From positions 1 to 64,000 of the forward strand of contig JAZSPN010000021.1 in assembly GCA_045537495.1 (NCBI GenBank): a DNA stretch of 64,000 bases, written 5' to 3'. Origin of the DNA: UBA1425 sp045537495. Its GTDB lineage: Bacteria; Bacillota; Clostridia; Oscillospirales; Acutalibacteraceae. The notes under the pieces are model-generated. The model ran no database searches, was not told where the DNA came from, and was given only the letters and a program-made list of their open reading frames with translations. Positions 1 to 8,419 of the stretch are shown here, in pieces; positions within the stretch are counted from its first letter, which is position 1; each line of letters begins with the position of its first letter. Both the position numbers and the translations under genes were made by a program.

Positions 1-72
1 TTTTTGGTTATTTCAAGTGTCTACTTTAAGGGGATTATATCAAAAGTTTTTTTGCAGCCTCTTTTATATGCC

Positions 73-774
73 TTATGCTTTTTTTCTGCTGTATTTTTCG
101 GAAATCTTTTTGTAGACGAGAGCACCGCCCATACTCAGAACGGTTGTAGCCGCGAAAATTCCGATTGCCAGTGCGAAATTCTTTTCTCCGAGTAAGGCGC
201 CGCAGATGGTGGAGGAGAGTATCGAGGGTATACGTGCCAAAGAGGTCAGAATCATGAATTCGACGAGGTTGATATCCGTCAGCCCGGCGAAGTATGTAAT
301 TGCATCCTTGGGGGTGCCGGGAATCAGGTAGATTATCAAAAGAAGCAAACGGCGTTTTCGGTGGTCTTTCAGGAAGGCCATCGACGAAAGCTTGTTTTCG
401 TTGAAAAACAGGTTGATAACCTTCGTTCCGAATTTCCTGGTGAGGAGAAGTATCACGACGGAGCCGAGGACGCTTCCGAGCAGACACAGAAACATTCCGC
501 CCCATATTCCGAAGGCGAGTCCCGAGCCGATTTCGAGCGGTTCGGCGGGAATGATTTTAACGACGGTCTGAACGGTCCGTATTGCGACGAAGGCAAGACT
601 TCCGAAATTGCCGAATCCGTTTATCCATGCTTTCAGGTTGTCGACGTCGGAAAAGAATGTCCACAGCATCCGTCCGTAACGGACATAGACAAATACGGTT
701 ATAGCTGAAAGTATGAGTATCAGAATTATACAAAGTATTCGTTTTATAAGAAGAGTTCTTTTTGTGTCGGTCAT
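73..774 (-). CDS. TVP38/TMEM64 (VTT-domain) membrane protein
   Basis: A 233-residue integral membrane protein of the TVP38/TMEM64 (SNARE-associated/DedA-like) family. Hydrophobic segments lie at about residues 9-30, 50-75, 85-110, 140-165 and 190-215, and the family block IPGTPKDAITYFAGLT is visible. The family is linked to lipid scrambling in eukaryotes; the bacterial substrate is unsettled. The ATG at 774 was chosen because a longer frame would run through the stop of the upstream glycosyltransferase gene, which lies only 4 bases away. The two genes therefore form an operon, suggesting a joint envelope or lipid-glycan role (inference). Confidence 0.85.
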   Translation of the reverse strand: MTDTKRTLLIKRILCIILILILSAITVFVYVRYGRMLWTFFSDVDNLKAWINGFGNFGSLAFVAIRTVQTVVKIIPAEPLEIGSGLAFGIWGGMFLCLLGSVLGSVVILLLTRKFGTKVINLFFNENKLSSMAFLKDHRKRRLLLLIIYLIPGTPKDAITYFAGLTDINLVEFMILTSLARIPSILSSTICGALLGEKNFALAIGIFAATTVLSMGGALVYKKISEKYSRKKA

Positions 775-778
775 AATC

Positions 779-1606
779 TTAATAATTGAGGCAGGATTCG
801 AGGTCTTTGCGGAAAAAGTTGAAGTAGTTTCCGAGAACTCCTTCGTAAGGCTCATTCCACGGTTTATTCTTTCCGTCGTAATGAACGATTACGGTGTTTT
901 CCTTTACCCATTGAGCATTGATTTTTTTCTTTTTTGAATGTTTTTTGAATGTTTTTTCGTCGAGGTTGTATATGTCGGTGTCGAGAGTGAGAATTTTTCC
1001 GTCGTAGAAAGCGTTGAGAACGTCCTGATCGGCGAGCCAGAGCTTCGAGGAATTGTCTTTGACGAAACGGAATATCTCGTTGGAATTGTTCAGTGACCTG
1101 AGCGCGGAGATATCCATGAGTAAAACACCGGCATTGACATAGTCCTTGTTGTGACGTATGCCGAGACGTGCCTTGTTGTAAAAATTCAGGAAACCGTCCA
1201 GATGTCCTGCGGCGGCGAAATAATTGCCCCTGAGATCGGTGTTGTACAGCGAAGAAAGACTGTTGATGACCGAAATGTCGGGATCGAGATACAGAATTCT
1301 GTTAACGTCCGAAGGAAGATATTCCTGAGCGATGAGGCGGTAATATGTTTCTTTGGAAAGCCTTTTCAGAATGGGGGCATCGCAAAGAAGATCGGGATTT
1401 ACCGTTATCGGGAAAACGTTGAGATTTCCGTTGCAGTCGGCGGATCTGATACGAATAAAATCCTCTTCCGTCAGCGAAGAATGCGCTACGTACAGCGAAA
1501 TCTTTGACTGAGGATTCGACCGGAGAACGGAAACTATCATAACCTGCAACGGGAGAATATAGTTTTTGTCGAGGGTGACAAGGATATTGTAATCTTTTAT
1601 AGCCAT
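779..1606 (-). CDS. Glycosyltransferase family 8 protein
   Basis: A 275-residue GT8 glycosyltransferase, the family of LgtC and general stress protein A, which transfers galactose or glucose from a UDP-sugar with retention. The DxD metal/nucleotide motif is visible as YLDPDISV near residue 98, a YVNAGVLLMDIS block follows near 158, and the family's C-terminal HxxGxxKPW motif appears as HYDGKNKPW near residue 243. There is no signal peptide, so it acts on the cytoplasmic membrane face. It is first gene of an operon with the TVP38-like gene and has its own promoter. The acceptor cannot be read from sequence. Confidence 0.92.
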   Translation of the reverse strand: MAIKDYNILVTLDKNYILPLQVMIVSVLRSNPQSKISLYVAHSSLTEEDFIRIRSADCNGNLNVFPITVNPDLLCDAPILKRLSKETYYRLIAQEYLPSDVNRILYLDPDISVINSLSSLYNTDLRGNYFAAAGHLDGFLNFYNKARLGIRHNKDYVNAGVLLMDISALRSLNNSNEIFRFVKDNSSKLWLADQDVLNAFYDGKILTLDTDIYNLDEKTFKKHSKKKKINAQWVKENTVIVHYDGKNKPWNEPYEGVLGNYFNFFRKDLESCLNY

Positions 1607-1627
1607 TGATTTTCATCTCCGCGTTTG

Positions 1628-1656
1628 AGTATACAGCAAAAGTCCGGTGAATTCAA
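1628..1656 (-). promoter_or_regulatory. Sigma-A promoter of the GT8 operon
   Basis: On the minus strand the -35 box TTGAAT (1656-1651) and -10 box TATACT (1633-1628) are separated by exactly 17 bases. The predicted transcript starts about 15 bases before the GT8 ATG. Confidence 0.6.
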
Positions 1657-1694
1657 GGGATTAAGAAAAGATTAGAAAAAACTTAACAAAATCT

Positions 1695-2090
1695 TTATAT
1701 TAGTGAAAAAGAACACGGCAACAGGTTGTCGAGAGTCACAACGGAAAGGGTATCGTCGGTGCCGAAGATCACCTTGAAATCCTTTTTGCAGAATTCGGAA
1801 AGAGCCTGACGGCAGATTCCGCAAGGAGGCGAAGCGGTGACTTTGCCGTCACTGTTTACTGAGGCAACGGCAATGGCGACAAAATCTCTTTCGCCCGCAA
1901 TGACGGCGCTGAAAAGTGCGGATCTTTCTGCACATACCGTTGCGGAAAATGAGGCATTTTCGATATTTGCGCCTTTGTATATGTTTCCGTTTTTGCACAG
2001 AAGAGCCGCGCCTACCCTGAATCCCGAATACGGAGAGTAGGATAACGTGGTTGCTTTCTTTGCAATTTCAAAAAGAGCCTTATCGGTCAT
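1695..2090 (-). CDS. cdd: Cytidine deaminase
   Basis: A 131-residue tetrameric-type cytidine deaminase that converts cytidine and deoxycytidine to uridine forms in pyrimidine salvage. The zinc site is complete: C53 and catalytic E55 in CAERSAL, and C90/C93 in PPCGICRQ. The substrate-binding GANIENASFSAT stretch sits at residues 40-51. The ATG at 2090 is preceded by AAGGAGG at good spacing; the longer open frame upstream has no ribosome site. Length is typical for Bacillota. It appears monocistronic. Confidence 0.96.
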   Translation of the reverse strand: MTDKALFEIAKKATTLSYSPYSGFRVGAALLCKNGNIYKGANIENASFSATVCAERSALFSAVIAGERDFVAIAVASVNSDGKVTASPPCGICRQALSEFCKKDFKVIFGTDDTLSVVTLDNLLPCSFSLI

Positions 2091-2111
2091 GGCGGTACCT
2101 CCTTTTTTCTT

Positions 2112-2141
2112 ATTATAAGCTATATGTATGCTTTTTTTCAA
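2112..2141 (-). promoter_or_regulatory. Sigma-A promoter of cdd
   Basis: Minus strand TTGAAA (2141-2136) and TATAAT (2117-2112) with an 18-base spacer, just upstream of the cdd ribosome site. Confidence 0.6.
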
Positions 2142-2160
2142 TATAAAAAGAAGTAAAAAC

Positions 2161-2207
2161 AAAAGACACGGGACAAAAAATTGAACAATTTATATCCGGT
2201 GTCTTTT
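2161..2207 (-). terminator. Rho-independent terminator hairpin after the small phosphoesterase gene
   Basis: A 13-position stem (2161-2173 with 2195-2207, one mismatch) encloses a 21-base loop. Read on the minus strand it ends in a T-rich tract, so it would stop transcription coming from the phosphoesterase gene ending at 2305. The remaining bases from 2208 to 2304 are AT-rich, with no further feature seen. Confidence 0.6.
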
Positions 2208-2304
2208 GACAAACAAAACTTAATACTTTGTTTATGTAATATTTACAAGTAATTTGCGTATTTTTCTAAAATGTAATATTAAGAATAAATATGGTATGAT
2301 ATAA

Positions 2305-3000
2305 TCAACTGAGAGGTTTTCCCGTATGAGCGTTTATGATGCTGTTGAAGACGGCGATATGGGAAGAGGAAACAAACTTGTCCTCGTGAAGAGAGCCGAA
2401 AAACCATCTTTTGAATTTGCAGAATGAGGCGAGCTCTTCGAAGAAGGTGTTGAGTCCCGTGACACGGACGGCTTCTTTGTTTTCTTTCAGCTGAAGGAAG
2501 CCTTTTATTTTGAGTGGCGGCTCATGGGTTATGATGATGTCGATATCGCCGTCGGTCATCTCGACTCTTTTGGCGGCATCGAGAAGCTCTTCCTTTGTGG
2601 GGATTTCCGATTTTGACCAGGTGTTGTGTTCGAGTCTTATGTCGATATCGGGACTTTCGCCTCCGCCTAATGTGAAAATGTGGAGCTTGTCGATGGTGAA
2701 TACCTGACCGCGCATCATATGATAGACATTTCCGCATATGTTTCGGACTTTACCGCCCTTCCATGCAGTTACGGGATATTTTTCGAGCAGTTCGAAATTT
2801 TCGTGAGTGCCGTCGATGAAGCAGATGTTATATTTCTTTTTGCCGAGTTTTTTGAGAATTCTTTCTTCTTCACGGCTTCCGTCCCATATAAAACCAAAAT
2901 CTCCGCAAATGATAAGGGTATCGCCTTTTTGAAGCTGGCGGAGCCTGGGATCGGAAAATCTTTTGTAATCGCCGTGTGTGTCGCCGGTAACGTAGACCAT
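2305..3000 (-). CDS. Calcineurin-like metallophosphoesterase
   Basis: A 231-residue soluble metallophosphoesterase. The metal-binding blocks occur in order: GDTHGD near residue 6, CGDFGF near 32, DGTHENFE near 63 (usual GNHE changed to GTHE), THEPP near 158, and a terminal SLHED in place of GHxH near 203. The Asn change and weak last motif suggest a divergent member; substrate unknown. It lies divergently from dacF with only 59 bases between them, so the promoters must overlap. A terminator-like hairpin follows. Confidence 0.85.
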   Translation of the reverse strand: MVYVTGDTHGDYKRFSDPRLRQLQKGDTLIICGDFGFIWDGSREEERILKKLGKKKYNICFIDGTHENFELLEKYPVTAWKGGKVRNICGNVYHMMRGQVFTIDKLHIFTLGGGESPDIDIRLEHNTWSKSEIPTKEELLDAAKRVEMTDGDIDIIITHEPPLKIKGFLQLKENKEAVRVTGLNTFFEELASFCKFKRWFFGSLHEDKFVSSSHIAVFNSIINAHTGKPLS

Positions 3001-3059
3001 TTTTTTCGCCTCTTTAAAAAATTATACTAATATAATACAACATTGGTGGTGTATTGTCT

Positions 3060-4442
3060 ATGAAAAAATTGTTATTTTTTGTTCTTTCTTTTATTTTAGC
3101 TGTTACCGCACTTCCGACGATGAAGGCGGAAGCGGCTTATAATTCTTTGTTGGAAACATTAAACCCGAGATCGGATATTATTCTTATTCAGAGTCTTGAG
3201 GACGATACACCTATTTTTGAGAAAAACACAAGCGAAAGAACACCTCCCGCCTCACTCACAAAGATAGTAACGGCAATTCTGACACTGGAAAACTGTGAAA
3301 ATCTGGATACGCTGATTACGGTGCCCGAGCACGCAATAAAAATGTTTATAAATACGAACAGCTCAAATGCGGGACTTAAAGCGGGAGAAGTAATCTCCGT
3401 TTATGATTTGCTTCACTGTATGCTTATTCCGAGTGCGAATGAAGCGGCGGTAACGCTTGCCGATTATATCGGAGGCGGATCGGTTGACCGTTTTGTCGAG
3501 ATGATGAACACTTTTGTACAGCGCATAGGCTGCAAAGATACTCATTTTGTCAACCCTCACGGATTCGACGATGAACAGCATTATTCAACGGCGGCAGATA
3601 TGGCGAAGATTGCAAAATATGCCCTGACTTTTTCAAAGAGTGAGATTTACGAAGAAATTACATCTACCAAAAGCTACACACTTCCCGAGTCGAACATGAA
3701 CGAATCAAGAATAATCAGAAATACGAACTTTCTGATGAATTCGGGATATAAAGATTATTATTGCCAGTACGTTGTAAACGGCAAAACGGGCTCTACTTCA
3801 AAAGCGGGTAAATGTGTTGTCGCGAAGGCAAGTAAGAGCGGATATACGTATCTTGCCGTTATAATGAAAGCACCGCACGACGATATTGACGATGACGGAT
3901 ACGATGAAAACGGTGCATTTACGGATGCGAAACTGCTCCTCGAGTGGACATTCAAGCATATCCGATACGAGGCGGTGCTGTCGGCATCGGAAGTGATTAC
4001 GGAGGTTCCCGTAAATTATTCAAACAAGACCGATCATCTGGCATTGCTTCCCGCGGAGGACCTCTATGCGTTTGTGCCTTCGGGAGTCAACGAGGACAGC
4101 GTGCTTGTTGAGATCGTTAAAGGCTCACTCGGAGAAAGCGTTGATGCACCGGTAAAAAAAGGTGAAAAAATAGCACAGGCCGCAGTTTTCTATGCGGGAC
4201 AGGAGATAGCAAGAGCGGATCTCGTTGCGGCGGAAACAATTGACAAAAGCATTGGCGCATACATTGCAGCAAAATTGAAGATGGTCGTTTCTCATATTGC
4301 ATTCAAAATAGTTGCTTCGGTTATCGCCGTTCTCGTGGTGGCGTATATTGTTTTGCTCTTTATAGGCGGAAACCGAAAAAGACGTTATGCAAACAAGAAA
4401 AACCGCATCAGAATTCTGAGCTTTAAGGATTTCAAGGATTAA
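3060..4442 (+). CDS. dacF: D-alanyl-D-alanine carboxypeptidase (DacF-type, S11)
   Basis: A 460-residue penicillin-binding protein that trims the terminal D-Ala from peptidoglycan stem peptides outside the membrane. It begins with a signal peptide (cleavage near AEA-A, residue 26). The S11 triad motifs are complete: SLTK with S65/K68, SAN near residue 125, and KTGST near 243. A PBP5 C-terminal-like region follows, then one membrane helix near 405-430 and a lysine/arginine-rich tail, which anchors it. ATG at 3060 fits the GGTGGT ribosome site; an in-frame TTG six bases upstream fits worse. First gene of a three-gene run. Confidence 0.94.
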   Translation: MKKLLFFVLSFILAVTALPTMKAEAAYNSLLETLNPRSDIILIQSLEDDTPIFEKNTSERTPPASLTKIVTAILTLENCENLDTLITVPEHAIKMFINTNSSNAGLKAGEVISVYDLLHCMLIPSANEAAVTLADYIGGGSVDRFVEMMNTFVQRIGCKDTHFVNPHGFDDEQHYSTAADMAKIAKYALTFSKSEIYEEITSTKSYTLPESNMNESRIIRNTNFLMNSGYKDYYCQYVVNGKTGSTSKAGKCVVAKASKSGYTYLAVIMKAPHDDIDDDGYDENGAFTDAKLLLEWTFKHIRYEAVLSASEVITEVPVNYSNKTDHLALLPAEDLYAFVPSGVNEDSVLVEIVKGSLGESVDAPVKKGEKIAQAAVFYAGQEIARADLVAAETIDKSIGAYIAAKLKMVVSHIAFKIVASVIAVLVVAYIVLLFIGGNRKRRYANKKNRIRILSFKDFKD

Positions 4443-4454
4443 GGAGCTGTTTCT

Positions 4455-5945
4455 TTGAAAATAAAGGATTTTCTCAATTCCAAGATTGTGCGTTCCGATG
4501 TGGGAGAGGAAACTTATCTCACGTGGAAGGAAACGTTGTCGTATGCTCTCGGAAGAGGTGCTCAGGGCATGAGCACAACGACGATGAGCGCCGGCAATGT
4601 CAACTATTTTCTTACGAATCTCCTCGGAATAAATATGAATTTCATCAGCGGAGTCAGATTCTGGACGGGACTCTGGGATGCGTTCAACGATCCCATGATG
4701 GGAATTCTTGTCGATAAGACGAACAAAAAGGAAGGCAAAATGCTTCCCTATATAAAATGGGCGCCGATGATATGTGCTTTTTTCACGCTTTTTGTTTTTC
4801 TCAACAGCTCATCTTTTCCGCCGATCGCGAGAATGATTTTTGCGGTTGTTGCGCTTGTCGGATGGGATATGTCGTACACGGCGTTTGATATACCGATGGG
4901 TGCGCTTGCGTTTTCGATAACGTCGAGCTCCGTGGAGAGAACAAAGCTTTTCGGCATAAGCTCCATCGTCCGTGCTGTCGTGGGTGCAATTCCCGGTGCC
5001 GTTTTGCCGATAGCGCTTCTCATACCTTATTTCAAGGAGAACACGGGTTACGCCTACACGACGGCGGCGGTTATTGCTTTTGCGGGAATAATTCTCTTTA
5101 CAAGGCCGACGTACAGAAACTGTCACGAGAGAGCTTCGCGAAACGAAAAAGAGCCGACGATAAAAGAATGCTTTACGCTCCTTTTGAAAAACAGACCGTT
5201 GTTTATGCTGTTTCTTTCAAATATGGCGTTTCTTCTCGTCACGGTGAAAACGGCGGTCCAGATGTATTTTGCGGTAGACCTTATGGGCGATGCGGCATAC
5301 GTTACCGTACTTTCGGCAGCACTGGCGCCTGCTCCGTTTATAGCGGGTGTGTTGGTGCCGTGGGTTGTTGAAAAACTCGGCGAACGTGCCGATTTCAAGA
5401 AGATGTACATAGTGTGCTGTGTTGTGGCAGCAGTAATGCACGGACTGTTTTATCTGACAACGTCGGACTCCTTGCTGAATAACGATGTCGGCAGCAAGCC
5501 GTCACTGTTTATAGTGATACTTGTTATAATTTTTACGGTGCTGACATCAATTCCGCTTGAATTCAAAAATCTTCTTTGCAAGGAGATGGAGGCGGAAACG
5601 GTTGATTATGTTGAATGGAAAACAGGTGACAGAGCAGAAGGAATAATGCTGTCACTCATGTCATTTACGGGAAAGCTTACCAACTCCGTTTCATCGACGA
5701 TAGGTCTTGCGATTCTCGGTATGGCAGGTTATGCGACACACGAGGATGCAATAGCGGTTGCACAGACGGCTACGGCAAAGAGTGCGTTGCTGTCGTGTAT
5801 GACAACCGTGCCGATGGCAGGATATCTGCTGATGCTTGTTCCGATTATTTTTTATAACATTTCACGCAAGCAGCACAACAGGATAATGGCAGATATTGCC
5901 GATAGAAAAAAGGCGGTTGAAAGAATAAATGCCGAAGAAGTTTAA
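4455..5945 (+). CDS. MFS transporter, glycoside-pentoside-hexuronide (GPH)-like
   Basis: A 496-residue polytopic membrane protein with about 12 hydrophobic segments. The block GLWDAFNDPMMGILVDKT near residue 78 is the classic GPH/MelB-like loop, so a cation-coupled sugar or glycoside symporter is likely; substrate unknown. It uses a TTG start at 4455, supported by AAGGAG eight bases upstream. It follows dacF by 12 bases and overlaps the next gene by 17 bases, so all three are probably one transcript. Confidence 0.88.
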   Translation: MKIKDFLNSKIVRSDVGEETYLTWKETLSYALGRGAQGMSTTTMSAGNVNYFLTNLLGINMNFISGVRFWTGLWDAFNDPMMGILVDKTNKKEGKMLPYIKWAPMICAFFTLFVFLNSSSFPPIARMIFAVVALVGWDMSYTAFDIPMGALAFSITSSSVERTKLFGISSIVRAVVGAIPGAVLPIALLIPYFKENTGYAYTTAAVIAFAGIILFTRPTYRNCHERASRNEKEPTIKECFTLLLKNRPLFMLFLSNMAFLLVTVKTAVQMYFAVDLMGDAAYVTVLSAALAPAPFIAGVLVPWVVEKLGERADFKKMYIVCCVVAAVMHGLFYLTTSDSLLNNDVGSKPSLFIVILVIIFTVLTSIPLEFKNLLCKEMEAETVDYVEWKTGDRAEGIMLSLMSFTGKLTNSVSSTIGLAILGMAGYATHEDAIAVAQTATAKSALLSCMTTVPMAGYLLMLVPIIFYNISRKQHNRIMADIADRKKAVERINAEEV

Positions 5946-7281
5946 GATAGCGATTGTTGCGGATACGCACTATTATTCGGAAACACTGGGAAACAGCGGA
6001 AGAGCCTATGAGCTTCGCGACGGATCCGATCAGAAGTGTCTTGCAAAGAGCAGGGAAATTTCGGAAACGGCTTTTTCACAGATGATTGCCGACGGTGCCG
6101 AAGCGCTGTTGATTGCAGGGGATCTTACAAATAACGGAGAGATAAAAAGCCACGTGGAATTCCGGGAAATTCTGTACGTCCTCAAAGAAAAGATGCCCGT
6201 CTTTGCCATAACGGCAACGCACGATTGGTGCAGTGACGGAAGAAATAACCGCTACGACAAGGATGACGTGATTTCCGACGTGAAAGTTTTAAATCACGGC
6301 GAGCTTCGCGATTTCTACAAGGATTTCGGACCCGGCGATGCGATTTCCGAGTTCGTGACTCACCTCGGAACGAGTTCCTATGTTGTTCAGCTATGTGACG
6401 GACTGAGGCTGTTGGCACTGAATGACGATCAGAACGGCAAGGGTACGGGGGCAGGCTTTTCCGACGAGCATTTTCTGTGGATTGAAGAACAGCTCAGAAA
6501 AGCGACTGAGGACGGACAGAAGGTTATTGCAACAGAGCATCATCCCGTGATACCGCCCGTGCATCCGATGATAACGGGTAGAAGCTGTGTTGCCGAGAGA
6601 GAATATGTGGCATCACGTCTTGCCGATGCGGGACTCGAATGTATTTTTGTAGGACATCTTCACATGGAGGATGAATCGTTTTTCGTGAGTGAAAACGGAA
6701 ACATTCTTCATCAGTACAGTCTGGGGGCGCTTTGCGGTTACCCGGGACATATAGTTTATGCGACTTTTGACGGTGATTCGCTGAAAGTTGAAACCCGAAG
6801 AACGGAACATTACGGTATGCTTGCCGATAAGTCATTTTCGCTTGTGACGAATGTTATCGACGGTGCAACGGTCGGCAGAAAAGAGCTTGCCGAACGGCTT
6901 GCGGCACTCGGTGCAAACGGAGATAAGCTGTCAAAAATGTATGTTTTCGTAAAGCCCTTGGCAAAATTCTTCAAGAAAGCAACGGTCGGCAAAACATACA
7001 AAATCATAAGAAGACTTTTGCTGTGGCAGATTCCGAAACAAGATAAAACCGATGAATACTTCAAAATGAAGCTTTCCGATGCGGTGAAGGCGGTTTTTCT
7101 TTCTGTTTTCGGAGAAGGACTCGGACTCTCGGAAACGGACGGACTGTATAAAAGGGTGTCTGCAATTGCAGTCTTTTTGTCAAAAGTTTTCCCCGACAAG
7201 AAGATGCCGGGCGACGTAAACTCTCTTGTTGATGCAATTTTGAAAAAAGGAAAAATCAATTCAACTCATAAGTTCAAATAA
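5929..7281 (+). CDS. Calcineurin-like metallophosphoesterase, large
   Basis: A 450-residue metallophosphoesterase without signal peptide. Motifs in order: VADTHYY near residue 10, AGDLTNNGE near 64, ATHDW near 92 (in place of GNHD), EHHPVI near 200, and GHLHMED near 242, enough for a two-metal centre. The C-terminal 170 residues are helical and not recognised. It starts inside the end of the transporter gene (17-base overlap), so translation is probably coupled; a partnership with the transported solute is inference. Confidence 0.85.
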   Translation: MPKKFKIAIVADTHYYSETLGNSGRAYELRDGSDQKCLAKSREISETAFSQMIADGAEALLIAGDLTNNGEIKSHVEFREILYVLKEKMPVFAITATHDWCSDGRNNRYDKDDVISDVKVLNHGELRDFYKDFGPGDAISEFVTHLGTSSYVVQLCDGLRLLALNDDQNGKGTGAGFSDEHFLWIEEQLRKATEDGQKVIATEHHPVIPPVHPMITGRSCVAEREYVASRLADAGLECIFVGHLHMEDESFFVSENGNILHQYSLGALCGYPGHIVYATFDGDSLKVETRRTEHYGMLADKSFSLVTNVIDGATVGRKELAERLAALGANGDKLSKMYVFVKPLAKFFKKATVGKTYKIIRRLLLWQIPKQDKTDEYFKMKLSDAVKAVFLSVFGEGLGLSETDGLYKRVSAIAVFLSKVFPDKKMPGDVNSLVDAILKKGKINSTHKFK

Positions 7282-7284
7282 AAA

Positions 7285-7318
7285 GGCGGTTTACAGATTC
7301 ATTTCTGTAAACCGCTTA
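7285..7318. terminator. Bidirectional terminator between convergent operons
   Basis: A perfect 11-bp stem (7286-7296 with 7305-7315) and an 8-base loop lie between the stop of the phosphoesterase gene and the stop of capA. On the minus strand the stem is followed by CCTTTTTATTT, so it is strongest for the capA operon. Confidence 0.85.
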
Positions 7319-7323
7319 AAGTT

Positions 7324-8415
7324 TTAATACATCGAGAACAGAAAGTCGAGAATTTCCTGCTTTTTGGCTTCGTCGGTAATTATTGCAGGCTGATAATTGT
7401 TACGGTTGCCCGTATATACGACGCACGGAATAAAATTGTCCTCTCTTGATATCAGCTTGCCGTCGCGAATCGTGAAAACCGCCTGATAAACGGCAGTGTT
7501 TTTCGGAGGGTGAGTATTACCGCCGAAACAGAAATTTCCGAGCGAATAGACGATCAGTTTATTTTTGTAAAGCTCAACGGGCTGAAGAACGTGGGGGTGA
7601 GAGCCGATGATGAGGTCGGCACCTGCATCGACGAGATCGTGACAAGCCCTGATTTTCCAGTCTTCGGGCTGAGTTTCGTTTTCGATGCCTCCGTGGAAGT
7701 AGAGTATGCAAAGATCACACTGCTCTCGTTTCATTTCATTGAGCTTTACCCGTATGTCGCCTACGTATGAGTATGAGTACAAAGAACAGCAAAGAATGCC
7801 GATTTTTTGTCCCTTCAGTGTAAGATACGAAACGGTATCGCGCTTGCCGGGGATTACTCCGACAGCTTCGAGAGAGCTTTCGGTATCGTCACTTCCCTGC
7901 TGACCGAAATCGTGGGAATGATTGTTTACGACGCTTGCAAAATCAACTCCGCCTGCACGGAATATTTCGGCATTCGAAGACGGACCTTTGAACCAGAAAG
8001 CAATTTCCGTGGTGACGGCCTTTTCCTGAAGTTCACTGTCGGAGAGGACTCCTTCACAGTTGGCAACGGTCAGATCGTCGTTAAGGAAAAGCTCACGGAA
8101 ATTTTTGAGAAAGTATGAAGGATCGTTTGTCTGAGCATATCGGTTAAAGCTCTGTTCGGCGAATCCGCCGTGATTTGAAGCAAACATACAGTCGCCGACA
8201 AAAGAAAGAGTAAGCGTTTCAGTTGAAGGCTTCGTTTCGGTCGGAGTCGTTGTTGCGACAGTCTGTACCGTTGTTGTCGTGATGACATCGGTTGTTTCGG
8301 GAGAAAATGTTTCGGTTTCCTCGGGAAGGAAAATGATGACGAGAATTGCGATTATGTCAACAATAACAAACGCACAGGCGAAAAGCAATAAAGTTCTGAG
8401 ATTTTTCTTTTTCAT
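7324..8415 (-). CDS. CapA/PgsA-family exported metallophosphoesterase-like protein
   Basis: A 363-residue CapA-family protein. A membrane anchor spans residues 8-28, then a Thr/Glu-rich linker to about 66, then the extracellular domain with family blocks FVGDCMF near 72, VNNHSHDFG near 163, GSHPHV near 275 and YSLGNFCFGG near 292. CapA/PgsA takes part in poly-gamma-glutamate export or capsule work, but no other pgs/cap genes are present, so the role is open. It starts 4 bases after the sugar kinase stop and is the last gene of a TetR-kinase-capA operon. Confidence 0.88.
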   Translation of the reverse strand: MKKKNLRTLLLFACAFVIVDIIAILVIIFLPEETETFSPETTDVITTTTVQTVATTTPTETKPSTETLTLSFVGDCMFASNHGGFAEQSFNRYAQTNDPSYFLKNFRELFLNDDLTVANCEGVLSDSELQEKAVTTEIAFWFKGPSSNAEIFRAGGVDFASVVNNHSHDFGQQGSDDTESSLEAVGVIPGKRDTVSYLTLKGQKIGILCCSLYSYSYVGDIRVKLNEMKREQCDLCILYFHGGIENETQPEDWKIRACHDLVDAGADLIIGSHPHVLQPVELYKNKLIVYSLGNFCFGGNTHPPKNTAVYQAVFTIRDGKLISREDNFIPCVVYTGNRNNYQPAIITDEAKKQEILDFLFSMY

Positions 8416-8419
8416 GAAA

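Noticed and set aside
2281..2312. TATAAT-like sequence on the plus strand (TATGATATAATC) as a promoter
   Set aside because: It points into the phosphoesterase gene in antisense and has no convincing -35 box.
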